DNA of 47,898 nt, from contig DXZQ01000018.1 in assembly GCA_019419585.1 (NCBI GenBank), forward strand, positions 1 to 47,898. Reading direction: 5' to 3'. The stretch is from Collinsella sp. (GTDB taxonomy: Bacteria; Actinomycetota; Coriobacteriia; Coriobacteriales; Coriobacteriaceae). The notes below the pieces were generated by a model that was not told the origin of the DNA, did no database searches, and saw nothing but the letters and a program-made list of their open reading frames with translations. The position numbers and the translations under genes were made by a program. Positions within the stretch are counted from its first letter, which is position 1, and every line of letters starts with the position of its first letter. Positions 7,960 to 16,596 of the stretch are shown here, in pieces.

Positions 7960-9480
7960 GTGAGAGAGGAGAGCCCCCGACAAGGTATGAGGAGGCCCGA
8001 CTCGGACCGTGCTTCCTCGCGGCGCATAACACCGCGTTCCGGCCGCGGCGGGCAGTCGTTTAGCGAACGCTATATTGCCGGCGTTCCCGCCCGTGTCATG
8101 CGCCCCCGTTTGATATTCATGGCCTGCTTGTTTACCTTGGTGTGCTTTGGCCTGCTGATGGTGTACTCGGCGTCTTCGGTCGAGGCGCTGCACGAGAATG
8201 GCTCGGCGACGTTTTTTTTGGGTCGACAGGCCGCGTTTGCCGTGGTCGGTGTTCTAGCGCTGATTGCCATCGTGCGCGTTTTGCCGGACAGCTGGTTTGG
8301 GGAGGATGTGCTCAGGATCTTCCTCATCGGCATGATAGGGCTACTGCTTCTGGTGTTCTTGGTGGGCAGCGGCAGCCGTGGCGCCACGCGCTGGCTCAAC
8401 ATCGCCGGTATTCAGTTCCAGCCTTCTGAGTTTTTGAAGCCATTTGCCATTGCGTATTCGGCCATCATGCTTGATCGCTTCTTTTCGCCCGGTGGCAACA
8501 TCAACGAATTCCTTCGCAAGATGGGCATCTACCTGGGCATTTCGCTCTTTCTGATCTTTATCCAACCCGATTTCGGTACTGTCCTGATCATCCTGTTGAC
8601 CCTCATGTGCATGGCGTTGTTTGCGGGTCTCGACCCCAGATTTATCATCGGCGTGCTAATCTTCGGCATTCTCGTGATCGTGATTGCACTTGTCGCAGAG
8701 CCGTACCGTATGGTGCGTATTCAGGTTGCCTTGAACCCTTGGGCCGACGAGTATGGTGACGGCTATCAGGCCACGCTTGCCATCATGGCCTTTGCCTCGG
8801 GCGGTCTGTTCGGCCGTGGCATCGGCAACTCAACCATGAAGTACTCGTATCTGCCCGAGGCGCACAATGACTACATCCTGGCCATCATTGGCGAGGAAGT
8901 CGGTTTTGTCGGAACCGTGCTGTTCTTCTTGGTGTTTGCGATGCTGATCTACTCGGCGTTTCGCATTGCCGAGCAGGCGACCGATCGCCGGGGCGCGCTT
9001 ATGGCGTCTGGCTCCGCGGTCATTCTCGCGGTGCAGTTTTTGATTAACGCGTTGGGCATCCTCAACGTGTTTCCCATGACGGGCAAACCGTTGCCGTTTA
9101 TTAGCTACGGCGGTTCGTCGATTATTGTGTCGCTTATGCTTACCGGGTTGATCCTGCGCGTTTCGTACGAGAGCGCCCGCCGCGATGAGTACGACCGTCG
9201 CCGCGAGAGCTTTGCCGTTATGGATGAGAGTACCGCCGGCGTGCCCCATGTGCGCGGCGAGCGATCTTCGCGTAACGGTTTTACCGTCCTGGATGGCTCT
9301 GCGACCGAGCCGGCAGCCCGTCCACGCCCGCGAACGGCTCCGCAAGGTCGTCCGCAGCGCCCCAGCCCTCGCAACGCGGGCGGCGGATATAATCGAATCG
9401 ATTTGAACTCGGACCCGTCGGCGCGTCTGCGCACCGACGACCAGGGACCGCGTGTACGAAGGGACTACCATGACCGATAA
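7960..9480 (+). CDS. ftsW: FtsW, SEDS-family lipid II flippase/glycosyltransferase
   Basis: FtsW is the SEDS glycan polymerase that works with the division PBP in the septal membrane. The 506-residue protein starts at GTG 7960 (GGGG five bases upstream); an ATG at 7987 lacks a spaced ribosome site. After a basic cytoplasmic tail of about 45 residues come roughly ten membrane segments. SEDS motifs include RWLNIAGIQFQPSE, NPWADEYGDGYQ, LPEAHNDYILAIIGEE and the late PFISYGGSS. The last 100 or so residues form a soluble Arg/Pro/Ser-rich tail, longer than in most FtsW proteins and probably a docking site for other division proteins. The stop overlaps murG by 11 bases. Confidence 0.94.
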   Translation: MREESPRQGMRRPDSDRASSRRITPRSGRGGQSFSERYIAGVPARVMRPRLIFMACLFTLVCFGLLMVYSASSVEALHENGSATFFLGRQAAFAVVGVLALIAIVRVLPDSWFGEDVLRIFLIGMIGLLLLVFLVGSGSRGATRWLNIAGIQFQPSEFLKPFAIAYSAIMLDRFFSPGGNINEFLRKMGIYLGISLFLIFIQPDFGTVLIILLTLMCMALFAGLDPRFIIGVLIFGILVIVIALVAEPYRMVRIQVALNPWADEYGDGYQATLAIMAFASGGLFGRGIGNSTMKYSYLPEAHNDYILAIIGEEVGFVGTVLFFLVFAMLIYSAFRIAEQATDRRGALMASGSAVILAVQFLINALGILNVFPMTGKPLPFISYGGSSIIVSLMLTGLILRVSYESARRDEYDRRRESFAVMDESTAGVPHVRGERSSRNGFTVLDGSATEPAARPRPRTAPQGRPQRPSPRNAGGGYNRIDLNSDPSARLRTDDQGPRVRRDYHDR

Positions 9481-10585
9481 GATGACCGTTGCTATTGCAG
9501 CCGGCGGCACGGCAGGACACATCAACCCCGCGCTCGCCTTGGCCGAAGAGCTGCGTGACCGTGGCCACCACGTTGTGTTCGTGGGCCAGTCGCGCAAGCT
9601 CGAGGGTCGTCTGGTCCCCGAGGCTGGGTTTGATTTTGTGCCCATTACAGTCACGGGCTTCGACCGCTCCCGTCCTTGGACGGCGCTGACCTCGCTGTGG
9701 CGTGTCAACAAGGCCAAGCGTGCGCTCGCCAGTCATTTCTCAAAGGTCGGCAAGCCCGATGCTGCCGTCGGTTTTGGTGCCTATGTCGAGGTTCCGCTGC
9801 TGGGGTGGTGCAAGGGCGCAGGCGTTCCGTATCTGCTGCATGAGCAGAACTCTGTTCCTGGCCTGGCCAACAAGATGATGAACTCCCACGCCGCCCGCGT
9901 GTGCATTTCGGTGCCGGCAGCGCGTTCGGTCTTTGAGCGCGAAGGTGACCCTGACCACGTGCTCATGACCGGCAACCCCGTACGTCGCTCGGTAATCGAG
10001 GGCGATCGCGCTCGCGGCCGCAAGGCACTTGGCGTTCCCGAGGACGCTACGCTGCTGCTCGTCTTTGGCGGTTCACTTGGCGCCCAGCACCTCAACGAGC
10101 GCGTGGTTTCGCTCAAAAACGAGCTGCTTTCGCGCAAGAACCTCTATGTGTTGCATTCGACGGGTGCCGACGGCTTTGAGGAGACCGAGCGCGCTTTGGC
10201 GCTGACGCCCGAGGAGGCGAAGCGTTACCGCGTTCAGCCTTACATCGACAACATGGGCGATATGCTGGCTGCTGCCGATTTGGTGCTCTCGCGTTCGGGC
10301 GCATCGAGCGTGGCCGAGATCGCTGCGCTCGCCGTGCCCTCGGTGCTCGTGCCGTATCCGCATGCGACGGCCGACCACCAAACCACCAATGCCCGTTATC
10401 TGGTCGACGCCGGGGCCGGTGTGCTCTGCGCCGATGCCGATATCGATGGTTCTGCCTTTGCCGATGAGCTGCTGCACTTGGTCGATGACGCGGCGGCGCG
10501 CGACGCCATGCGTCAGGCGGCACGTGGTCTGGCTCAGGATAGGGCCGCCGCTCTTCTGGCGGATGCGGTAGAGGGTTTGCGTTAG
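9470..10585 (+). CDS. murG: undecaprenyl-PP-MurNAc-pentapeptide GlcNAc transferase MurG
   Basis: MurG converts lipid I to lipid II by adding GlcNAc from UDP-GlcNAc on the inner membrane face. The chosen start is ATG 9470, preceded by AAGGGA (9459-9464); a GTG at 9452 would add six residues without a ribosome site. The resulting 371 residues are two Rossmann-like halves. The first glycine loop is GGTAGHINPALALAEEL (about residues 12-28), followed by HEQNSVPGLANK, and the second half has FGGSLGAQHLN and a GASSVAEIAALAVPSVLVP donor-site segment. It overlaps the ftsW 3' end, which argues for coupled translation. Confidence 0.96.
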   Translation: MTDKMTVAIAAGGTAGHINPALALAEELRDRGHHVVFVGQSRKLEGRLVPEAGFDFVPITVTGFDRSRPWTALTSLWRVNKAKRALASHFSKVGKPDAAVGFGAYVEVPLLGWCKGAGVPYLLHEQNSVPGLANKMMNSHAARVCISVPAARSVFEREGDPDHVLMTGNPVRRSVIEGDRARGRKALGVPEDATLLLVFGGSLGAQHLNERVVSLKNELLSRKNLYVLHSTGADGFEETERALALTPEEAKRYRVQPYIDNMGDMLAAADLVLSRSGASSVAEIAALAVPSVLVPYPHATADHQTTNARYLVDAGAGVLCADADIDGSAFADELLHLVDDAAARDAMRQAARGLAQDRAAALLADAVEGLR

Positions 10586-10682
10586 TTAGACGGGATATCG
10601 TCGGTCGCCCTCGCGCTGATGCGGTAGGTGCGGTACAGTTAACGGGTTACAGGCAGTGTTTACGCAAGGAGTACACGAGCAC

Positions 10683-12101
10683 ATGGCTGATTCCCAGACT
10701 GCAACCTCCGCGCCCGAGTTTAAGAGCGCCCACTTTATCGGTATCGGCGGCGCCGGCATGAGCGGCATCGCCCTCGTTCTGCACGAGCGCGGTTATGCCG
10801 TTACCGGCTCCGACCTTAAGACGTCACGTTATATCCGCCAGCTTACCCGCGCTGGTGTGAAGGTGCATGTGGGCCATGAGGCCGCCACGATCGACGAGGT
10901 CAAGCCCGACGTGGTTGTTGTCTCTACCGCTATTCCGGAGTCCAACCCTGAACTCGTGCGCGCTCGCGAGCTTGGTATTCCCGTGTGGCCCCGTGCCAAG
11001 ATGCTCTCTGCTTTGGGCCACGGCTACACGACTGTCGCTGTTGCCGGCACGCATGGCAAGACCACCACGTCTTCGATGTGCGCCACCATGCTCGACCGCA
11101 TGGGTCTGGATCCGAGCTTCTTGATCGGCGGCATCGTCGAGGGCTATGACACGAACGGCAAGAACGGCTCGGGCGACTACTTTGTCGCCGAGGCCGACGA
11201 GTCCGACAGCTCCTTCCTATTCCTGAACCCCAACGTGGTCATTGTGACCAACGTCGAGGCCGACCACCTCGATCACTACTCGGGTATCGAGGAGATCGAG
11301 GCGACTTTCGCCAAATTCATGAGCCTGGTGGGCGAGGACGGCACCGTCATCGTCTGCGGCGAGGACCCGCATCTGGTCGAGCTCGCCAAGTCGACGGGCC
11401 GTCACGTGCTTTCCTACGGCTTTGCCGAGAGCAACGACATCGTCTGTGTGCACCCGGATGTCAAGGGCATCCAGAGTGACTTTATCGTTCGCTTTGAGGA
11501 CGGCACTGAGCACGCTGTGGAGATCAAGAGCAATCCCGGTCGCCACAACATGCTCAACGCTACGGCGGTGCTCACCGTCGCCCATGTCCTGGGCCTTGAC
11601 ATCGACGCCGCCGCCAAGGCGCTTTCGAGCTTTGAGGGCGTCCGCCGTCGCTTTACCCATGTGGGCGATATCGATGGCATTACCGTAGTCGATGATTACG
11701 GCCATCATCCCACCGAGATCAAGGCGACGCTTGCTGCCGCTTCGTCGCTGGGTTACAAGCACGTCGACGTCGTGTTCCAGCCGCACCGCTATTCGCGCCT
11801 GCAGGCCCTGTGCGACGACTTTGCCGATGCATTTGCCAATGCCGATAAACTGCTGCTGATCGATGTGTTCTCGGCTGGCGAGATGCCCATTCCGGGTGTC
11901 ACCTCTAAGATGCTCGCCGATACCGTGCGCGCCAAGCATCCTGGCAAGGAGGTCGTGTACTGCTCCAGCCGTCTTGAGCTCAATCAGGAGCTCGAGCAGA
12001 TGGTGGGCGAGGGCGACCTGCTGCTCACTATGGGTGCCGGAGACGTTACGACCGTCGGTCCCGAGTTCATCGAGTATCTGACTGCCAAGAAAGACGCTTA
12101 A
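10683..12101 (+). CDS. murC: UDP-MurNAc--L-alanine ligase MurC
   Basis: MurC starts the peptide stem by joining L-Ala to UDP-MurNAc with ATP. The chosen start is ATG 10683, 11 bases after AAGGAG (10666-10671); an in-frame GTG at 10656 would place the ribosome site inside the coding region. The 472-residue product shows an N-terminal FIGIGGAGMSGIALVL dinucleotide-like fold, the P-loop VAGTHGKTTTSSM, EADESDSSFLFLNP, NVEADHLDHY, and the C-terminal DDYGHHPTEIKATL and VFQPHRYSR motifs typical of MurC. A 97-base gap to murG makes this a place where a new transcript could start, but no clean promoter is visible. Confidence 0.95.
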   Translation: MADSQTATSAPEFKSAHFIGIGGAGMSGIALVLHERGYAVTGSDLKTSRYIRQLTRAGVKVHVGHEAATIDEVKPDVVVVSTAIPESNPELVRARELGIPVWPRAKMLSALGHGYTTVAVAGTHGKTTTSSMCATMLDRMGLDPSFLIGGIVEGYDTNGKNGSGDYFVAEADESDSSFLFLNPNVVIVTNVEADHLDHYSGIEEIEATFAKFMSLVGEDGTVIVCGEDPHLVELAKSTGRHVLSYGFAESNDIVCVHPDVKGIQSDFIVRFEDGTEHAVEIKSNPGRHNMLNATAVLTVAHVLGLDIDAAAKALSSFEGVRRRFTHVGDIDGITVVDDYGHHPTEIKATLAAASSLGYKHVDVVFQPHRYSRLQALCDDFADAFANADKLLLIDVFSAGEMPIPGVTSKMLADTVRAKHPGKEVVYCSSRLELNQELEQMVGEGDLLLTMGAGDVTTVGPEFIEYLTAKKDA

Positions 12102-12106
12102 GTCTA

Positions 12107-13018
12107 ATGGGTCTGTTTAACGCCGTCATGGCGCTCTCGGGCATGATCGACACGGATGTGATCGAGGACGAACGCCTTGCACGTCATACGAGCTATCGTA
12201 TCGGCGGCAAGGCCGACCTCTTTGTGACGTGCCATAGCTATCATGCCCTCCGCCGCGCCGTGGCGGTGCTCGATCGCGAGCAGGTGCCGTGGGTCATCAT
12301 TGGCAAGGGCTCCAATCTGCTGGTTGCCGATGGCGGTTATCGCGGCGCCGTCATTTCGCTCGGACGTGAGTTTCAGCGCACGGTTGTTGCCGATGACGGT
12401 TGTACGCTGACGGTCGGTGCGGGCGTGATGTTTGCGCGCCTGGTCAACGATGCCCTGTCGCGTAGCCTCTCGGGCCTTGAGTTTGCCGTTGGCATCCCTG
12501 GCTCGGTTGGCGGTGCGATATCTATGAATGCCGGCACACGGACCGAGTGGATTGGCTCGCTGGTTGAGGATGTCGTAACGTTTGACCCGGCATCCGGTAT
12601 CAAGCATTATGCGGGGTCCGAGATCACTTGGGGCTACCGCGAATGTAGCCTTCCCCGCAATGAGATCATCCTCGAGTGCGTGCTAAAGCTTAAATCGGCG
12701 CCCAAGGCCGACATTCGCGAGCGCATGGAACGGTACCTGACGAGGCGCAAGCGTACGCAGCCCATGGGTCGCGCATCCTGCGGGTCGGTCTTTCGCAACC
12801 CGCCCGATGCGAGTGTGGGCAAGCTTATCGAGGATTGTGGATTAAAGGGTTTTTCGATTGGCGGCGCGGAAGTTTCGCCCGTTCACGCTAATTTTATCGT
12901 TAATAACGGAACTGCCTCGGCCGATGACGTTGCCGCGGTTATCAGACATGTGCACGGAAAGGTGAGGGAGGCGTATGGCATCGAGCTCAGACCGGAAGTT
13001 AAATTCCTCGGCTTCTAG
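12107..13018 (+). CDS. murB: UDP-N-acetylenolpyruvoylglucosamine reductase MurB
   Basis: MurB is the FAD enzyme that reduces enolpyruvyl-UDP-GlcNAc to UDP-MurNAc with NADPH. The 303-residue protein carries HTSYRIGGKADLF near the N-terminus, the FAD-binding segments IGKGSNLLVADGG and FAVGIPGSVGGAISMNAG, and the C-terminal SCGSVFRNPP, where the Ser is the proton donor of type II MurB enzymes, which lack the type I insertion. It begins five bases after murC with no strong ribosome site. Its last 44 bases overlap ftsQ. Confidence 0.95.
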   Translation: MGLFNAVMALSGMIDTDVIEDERLARHTSYRIGGKADLFVTCHSYHALRRAVAVLDREQVPWVIIGKGSNLLVADGGYRGAVISLGREFQRTVVADDGCTLTVGAGVMFARLVNDALSRSLSGLEFAVGIPGSVGGAISMNAGTRTEWIGSLVEDVVTFDPASGIKHYAGSEITWGYRECSLPRNEIILECVLKLKSAPKADIRERMERYLTRRKRTQPMGRASCGSVFRNPPDASVGKLIEDCGLKGFSIGGAEVSPVHANFIVNNGTASADDVAAVIRHVHGKVREAYGIELRPEVKFLGF

Positions 13019-14231
13019 AGCATCGAAACCCACCTTCCGCCGCGCCGGAGGGCGTTCCGGCGCGCCTGCCAAACCTCAACGCAATACCGTTGCGCGCTCT
13101 AAGTCTGTCGGGCATGCTCGACAGGCCAGTCGTCCGGTCGTCGGCTCTCAGCTCGGTAATCGTCCGGCCGCAAAAAAGTCCTCGCGTCCCTCGGTATCGT
13201 CAAAGCCTGTTATGGGCGCCAAGCCTGCCCGTCCCATGGCAACTCCTAAGCCCTCGACGGGAACTAAAGCGGCGCGTCCGGGTCGCACGCTGGGCGCATC
13301 GAAACCGCGCTCGCTGACATCGGTGCCGGCTACCGCCAAGAAGCCTTCGGGTAAAAAAGGCGTCAACCCGTTGTCTTCACTTGGGGCGATGGCAAATAAA
13401 ACATCAGACGCCGCTTCTGTCGTTGCGGGCAAAGGCAAAATCGTGGGCGGCGTTCTGGCCGTCTTGGTCGTGCTCGTCGTCGTTGCCATCGTGGTGATCA
13501 ACTCTGGATTGTTTACCGCCACTGATATTCAGATTCAAGGCAGCGAGCATGTGACGAAGCACGATGCTATCCAGCTGATCGATTTGCCCGAGGGAACGTC
13601 GCTTTTTAACGTCGATCCCGACCAGATTACCGAGGACCTCAAGCAGAACCCGTGGGTCTCGGGCGTGGATGTCCAGCGTCAGTTTCCGCATACGCTCATC
13701 ATTACGCCGATGGAGCGCAAGGTCATCGCAATTGCCTATATCAGCTCCGATGACCTTGCCTGGGCCATCGAGGATGATGACACCTGGATCGCCCCGCTGT
13801 CGACGTCGGTCGAAGTGGACGACCAGGGCAACGTCATCACGACAGGGCAGGGTTCAAATACCTTGACCGGAATCGATGCCGCGCTGGCGCTCGCTAAGCA
13901 TTATGGCGCGGTGCTGTTGACTGATGTCTCGGCGGATGTCGCTCCAGTTTCCGGCCAGGCGGTGAGCTCCAAGGCTGTTAAGGCTGGCTTGGATTATGTG
14001 CGTGGTTTTTCGAGCGAGTTCTTGGGACAAGTCAAGGATATTTCCACGCCTTCGGTCGAAGCCATCTCGGCAAACCTCAATAACGGCATTGAGGTGTCGC
14101 TGGGCGATTCGAACGATATCGCCAAGAAGGAACGCGTAGTCACCAAGTTGCTTTCGCAGGTAGAGGGCGTAACGTATATCAATGTGCGCTCTCCGGGCAA
14201 CTACACATTTAGGAATGCTCCGACCTCGTAG
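12975..14231 (+). CDS. ftsQ: division protein FtsQ/DivIB with long basic N-terminal tail
   Basis: FtsQ links the FtsL/FtsB pair to the septal PBP. The 418-residue protein is long for the family because about 150 residues of disordered Lys/Arg/Pro/Ser/Ala-rich sequence precede the single membrane segment (about 155-176, rich in V and L). A POTRA domain follows directly (FTATDIQIQGSEHVTKHDAI, about 180-199), then the FtsQ/DivIB beta domain with NPWVSGVDVQRQFPHTLII. The start at ATG 12975 has GAGGGAGG just upstream and lies inside the murB 3' end. The basic tail would face the cytoplasm and could touch nucleic acid or acidic partners, but that is inference. Confidence 0.9.
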   Translation: MASSSDRKLNSSASRASKPTFRRAGGRSGAPAKPQRNTVARSKSVGHARQASRPVVGSQLGNRPAAKKSSRPSVSSKPVMGAKPARPMATPKPSTGTKAARPGRTLGASKPRSLTSVPATAKKPSGKKGVNPLSSLGAMANKTSDAASVVAGKGKIVGGVLAVLVVLVVVAIVVINSGLFTATDIQIQGSEHVTKHDAIQLIDLPEGTSLFNVDPDQITEDLKQNPWVSGVDVQRQFPHTLIITPMERKVIAIAYISSDDLAWAIEDDDTWIAPLSTSVEVDDQGNVITTGQGSNTLTGIDAALALAKHYGAVLLTDVSADVAPVSGQAVSSKAVKAGLDYVRGFSSEFLGQVKDISTPSVEAISANLNNGIEVSLGDSNDIAKKERVVTKLLSQVEGVTYINVRSPGNYTFRNAPTS

Positions 14232-14430
14232 CGCTGGTTGATGCTTTGTTGAGGGGCCATACCACGCCGTTTATCTGGTTTGTTTGGTTTTCACGGTCAA
14301 TTATTTGACTGATACGTTCATAATGTGCAAACATAATACGGTTTACCTTTGCATTTACTTTCAACCTGAAGGTTAATGTGCGCAGGGGTCGACCCATGCT
14401 ATGGCTATAACCTTTGTTCGGAGGACCGAC
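14232..14430 (+). promoter_or_regulatory. AT-rich ftsZ upstream region, probable promoter
   Basis: This 199-bp gap is markedly AT-richer than its surroundings and is the likely site of a dedicated ftsZ promoter. Candidate elements are TTTTCA (14288-14293) 17 bp before GATACG (14311-14316), and TTGACT (14305-14310) with CATAAT (14332-14337) at a long 21-bp spacing. None is ideal, so the exact start is open. CGGAGG (14419-14424) serves the ftsZ ATG at 14431. Confidence 0.4.
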
Positions 14431-15585
14431 ATGCACGAGACAGAGATCAACAACTACCTTGCCGTCATTAAGGTGGTCGGCGTCGGCGGCGGCGGTACCA
14501 ACGCGGTTAATCGAATGATCGAAGAGGGCATCCGCGGCGTCGAGTTTGTTGCCATCAACACCGATGCTCAGGCACTCGCGATCTCTGATGCCGATATCAA
14601 GGTGCACATCGGCACCGACCTTACCCGCGGCCTGGGCGCCGGCGCCAACCCCGAGGTTGGCCGCAAGGCTGCCGATGAGTCCCGCGACGACATTGCCGAG
14701 GCGCTCGCTGGCGCCGACATGGTGTTCATCACCTGTGGCGAGGGCGGTGGCACCGGCACCGGTGCCGCTCCCATCGTTGCCGATATCGCGATGAACGAGG
14801 TCGGTGCGCTGACCGTCGCCGTCGTGACCAAGCCCTTCACCTTCGAGGGCCGCAAGCGCAAGAAGAGCGCCGAGGAGGGCATCAAGACCCTCTCCGATTG
14901 CGTCGACACCATGATCGTCATCCCTAACGATAAGCTGCTCGACATCGCCGAGAAGAAGACCACCATGCTCGAGGCCTTCGCGATTGCCGATGGCGTCCTT
15001 TCCCAGGGCACCCAGGGCATCACGGACCTTATCACCGTCCCCGGTATCATCAACCTGGACTTCGCCGATGTTAAGACCATCATGAAGCAGGCCGGTACCG
15101 CCATGATGGGTATCGGTACCTCTTCTGGGGATACCCGTGCCGTCGACGCTGCCCAGCAGGCCATCTCCAGCCCGCTGCTCGAGAGCTCCATCGATGGTGC
15201 CACGCGCGTGCTGCTCTCCATCGCCGGTTCCAAGGACCTGGGCATCCAGGAGATCAGCGACGCCGCCGACGTTGTCGCCAACGCCGTCGACCCCGAGGCC
15301 AACATCATCTTCGGTACCGTTGTCGACGAGTCCCTGGGCGATCAGGTGCGTATCACCGTCATCGCTACGGGCTTCTCCGACTCCAACGTCAACCGTCAGG
15401 ACGAGCTCTTTGCTGCTCAGCAGTCTCAGAGCAAGGCCGCTGCCTCCGCCGAGCCGCAGCGCACCGCTCCTGCCGCCAGCCCGGCTCAGGTCGCTCCGAC
15501 CCGCAACGTCGGTGGCACCGAGCTTCCTAACTTCGGCAACGATCAGTTCGAGCTTCCTGACTTCCTGAAGCGCGGTAGCTTCTAG
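14431..15585 (+). CDS. ftsZ: cell division GTPase FtsZ
   Basis: FtsZ polymerises into the cytokinetic ring. The 384-residue length is typical. The start is ATG 14431, seven bases after CGGAGG; an upstream ATG at 14401 has no ribosome site. Visible features: KVVGVGGGGTNAVNRM at the N-terminus, the tubulin signature CGEGGGTGTGAAP near residue 107, NTDAQAL, the T7-type segment with LDFADV, then an Ala/Pro/Gln-rich linker and the conserved C-terminal peptide ELPDFLKRGSF, which binds SepF and other partners. No ftsA is next to it, as expected where SepF is the membrane anchor. A terminator follows. Confidence 0.98.
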   Translation: MHETEINNYLAVIKVVGVGGGGTNAVNRMIEEGIRGVEFVAINTDAQALAISDADIKVHIGTDLTRGLGAGANPEVGRKAADESRDDIAEALAGADMVFITCGEGGGTGTGAAPIVADIAMNEVGALTVAVVTKPFTFEGRKRKKSAEEGIKTLSDCVDTMIVIPNDKLLDIAEKKTTMLEAFAIADGVLSQGTQGITDLITVPGIINLDFADVKTIMKQAGTAMMGIGTSSGDTRAVDAAQQAISSPLLESSIDGATRVLLSIAGSKDLGIQEISDAADVVANAVDPEANIIFGTVVDESLGDQVRITVIATGFSDSNVNRQDELFAAQQSQSKAAASAEPQRTAPAASPAQVAPTRNVGGTELPNFGNDQFELPDFLKRGSF

Positions 15586-15607
15586 TTCGTTTTTCTCGAC
15601 GACCTGC

Positions 15608-15650
15608 ACGGGGTGTGTTCATTTGGATGCACCCCGTTTTGTTTCTCTTT
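15608..15650 (+). terminator. rho-independent terminator after ftsZ
   Basis: ACGGGGTG (15608-15615) pairs perfectly with CACCCCGT (15630-15637), with further wobble pairs inside, and is followed by a T-rich tract (TTTTGTTTCTCTTTT). It separates the division cluster from the pgeF-pst unit. Confidence 0.85.
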
Positions 15651-15661
15651 TGTAAACGAAA

Positions 15662-15700
15662 GCCTCCAATCTCTTTACGTTCCCTTTACGATTGCCTCCA
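15662..15700 (+). promoter_or_regulatory. nested 11-bp-period direct repeat, Pho-box-like
   Basis: CTTTACG occurs at 15673-15679 and again at 15684-15690, a period of exactly 11 bp, and the pair is bracketed by two copies of GCCTCCA (15662-15668, 15694-15700). PhoB/PhoP response regulators bind 7-bp direct repeats at 11-bp period. The site lies about 100 bp before pgeF, which is translationally joined to the pst operon. Sequence and spacing are seen; the role in phosphate control is inference. Confidence 0.45.
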
Positions 15701-15795
15701 GCGCAGCAGGTATCCTTTTAGAGAAGTATGACAGCCGTATAAACGCGGGCTGTAGCGGCGATGCCGCGGTACTTGTGTTATTAGGAGGCTTTAGT

Positions 15796-16596
15796 ATGGC
15801 AGCACGTGCGGACAAAGTTTCGCGTGTCGACCATGATGGAGTTACGTTGGTGGAGGGCGCGACATCCGATGTTCGCTTTGCCTTCACCGAGCGCACCGGT
15901 GGCGTTTCTGAAGATGCGTACTCCTCGCTCAACCTGGGCTCGCATGTTGGCGATGACCCCTTTGCTGTTCAAGAAAATCGTCGTCGAGCGCTCGAAGCTA
16001 TGGGCGCCACTGAGTGCGAGCATAATCTGCTCGTTCCCAATCAGGTCCATGGTGACCATATCGTTGCGGTGACCTCGAACGGCGCCGATGACCTTGAGGA
16101 CGTTCGCGAGCAGATTGCCGAGGGCTGCGATGCCATCGTCTGCACGGCACATGAGGTGCCCGTGATGCTCTGCTTCGCCGACTGCGTTCCCGTGGTGTTG
16201 GTGGCTCCCGGCGGTTTTGCCGTGGTGCATTCCGGCTGGAAGGGCACGATTGCGCGCATTTCCGCCAAGGCGTGCCAGGCGCTCTGCGAGGCGGGTGGCT
16301 GCAAGCCGGGCGACGTCTCGGCCTATATCGGGCCCCATATCCTGGGCGACGAATACGAGGTCTCTCAAGAGCTCATGGATCGCTTTGCCGCCGAGTTTTC
16401 CTGCATCGATGCGAGCGCTTGCCGCTTGCTCGATCTTTCCGCTGCCATTCGCGAGGCGCTGGTAGATGTCGGTGTCGACGCGGATAATATCGTGGATACC
16501 CAGCTTTCGACCGTGCGTCAGAACGACCGCTTTTATTCCTACCGTAACGAGAACGGCACCTGTGGGCGCCATGCTGCGATCGGCGTGATGCTATGA
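15796..16596 (+). CDS. pgeF: peptidoglycan editing factor PgeF / YfiH-type purine nucleoside phosphorylase
   Basis: A 266-residue member of the YfiH (multi-copper-oxidase-like laccase domain) family. Members have been shown to act on purine nucleosides, and in E. coli the protein keeps wrong amino acids out of peptidoglycan precursors. The zinc-site motifs are intact: NQVHG (His85), FADCVPV (Cys130) and VVHSGWKG (His145). ATG 15796 follows AGGAGG (15783-15788). It is commonly next to ftsZ and yggS. Here its stop overlaps the pstS start (ATGA), so phosphate uptake genes are translationally coupled to it. Confidence 0.9.
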   Translation: MAARADKVSRVDHDGVTLVEGATSDVRFAFTERTGGVSEDAYSSLNLGSHVGDDPFAVQENRRRALEAMGATECEHNLLVPNQVHGDHIVAVTSNGADDLEDVREQIAEGCDAIVCTAHEVPVMLCFADCVPVVLVAPGGFAVVHSGWKGTIARISAKACQALCEAGGCKPGDVSAYIGPHILGDEYEVSQELMDRFAAEFSCIDASACRLLDLSAAIREALVDVGVDADNIVDTQLSTVRQNDRFYSYRNENGTCGRHAAIGVML

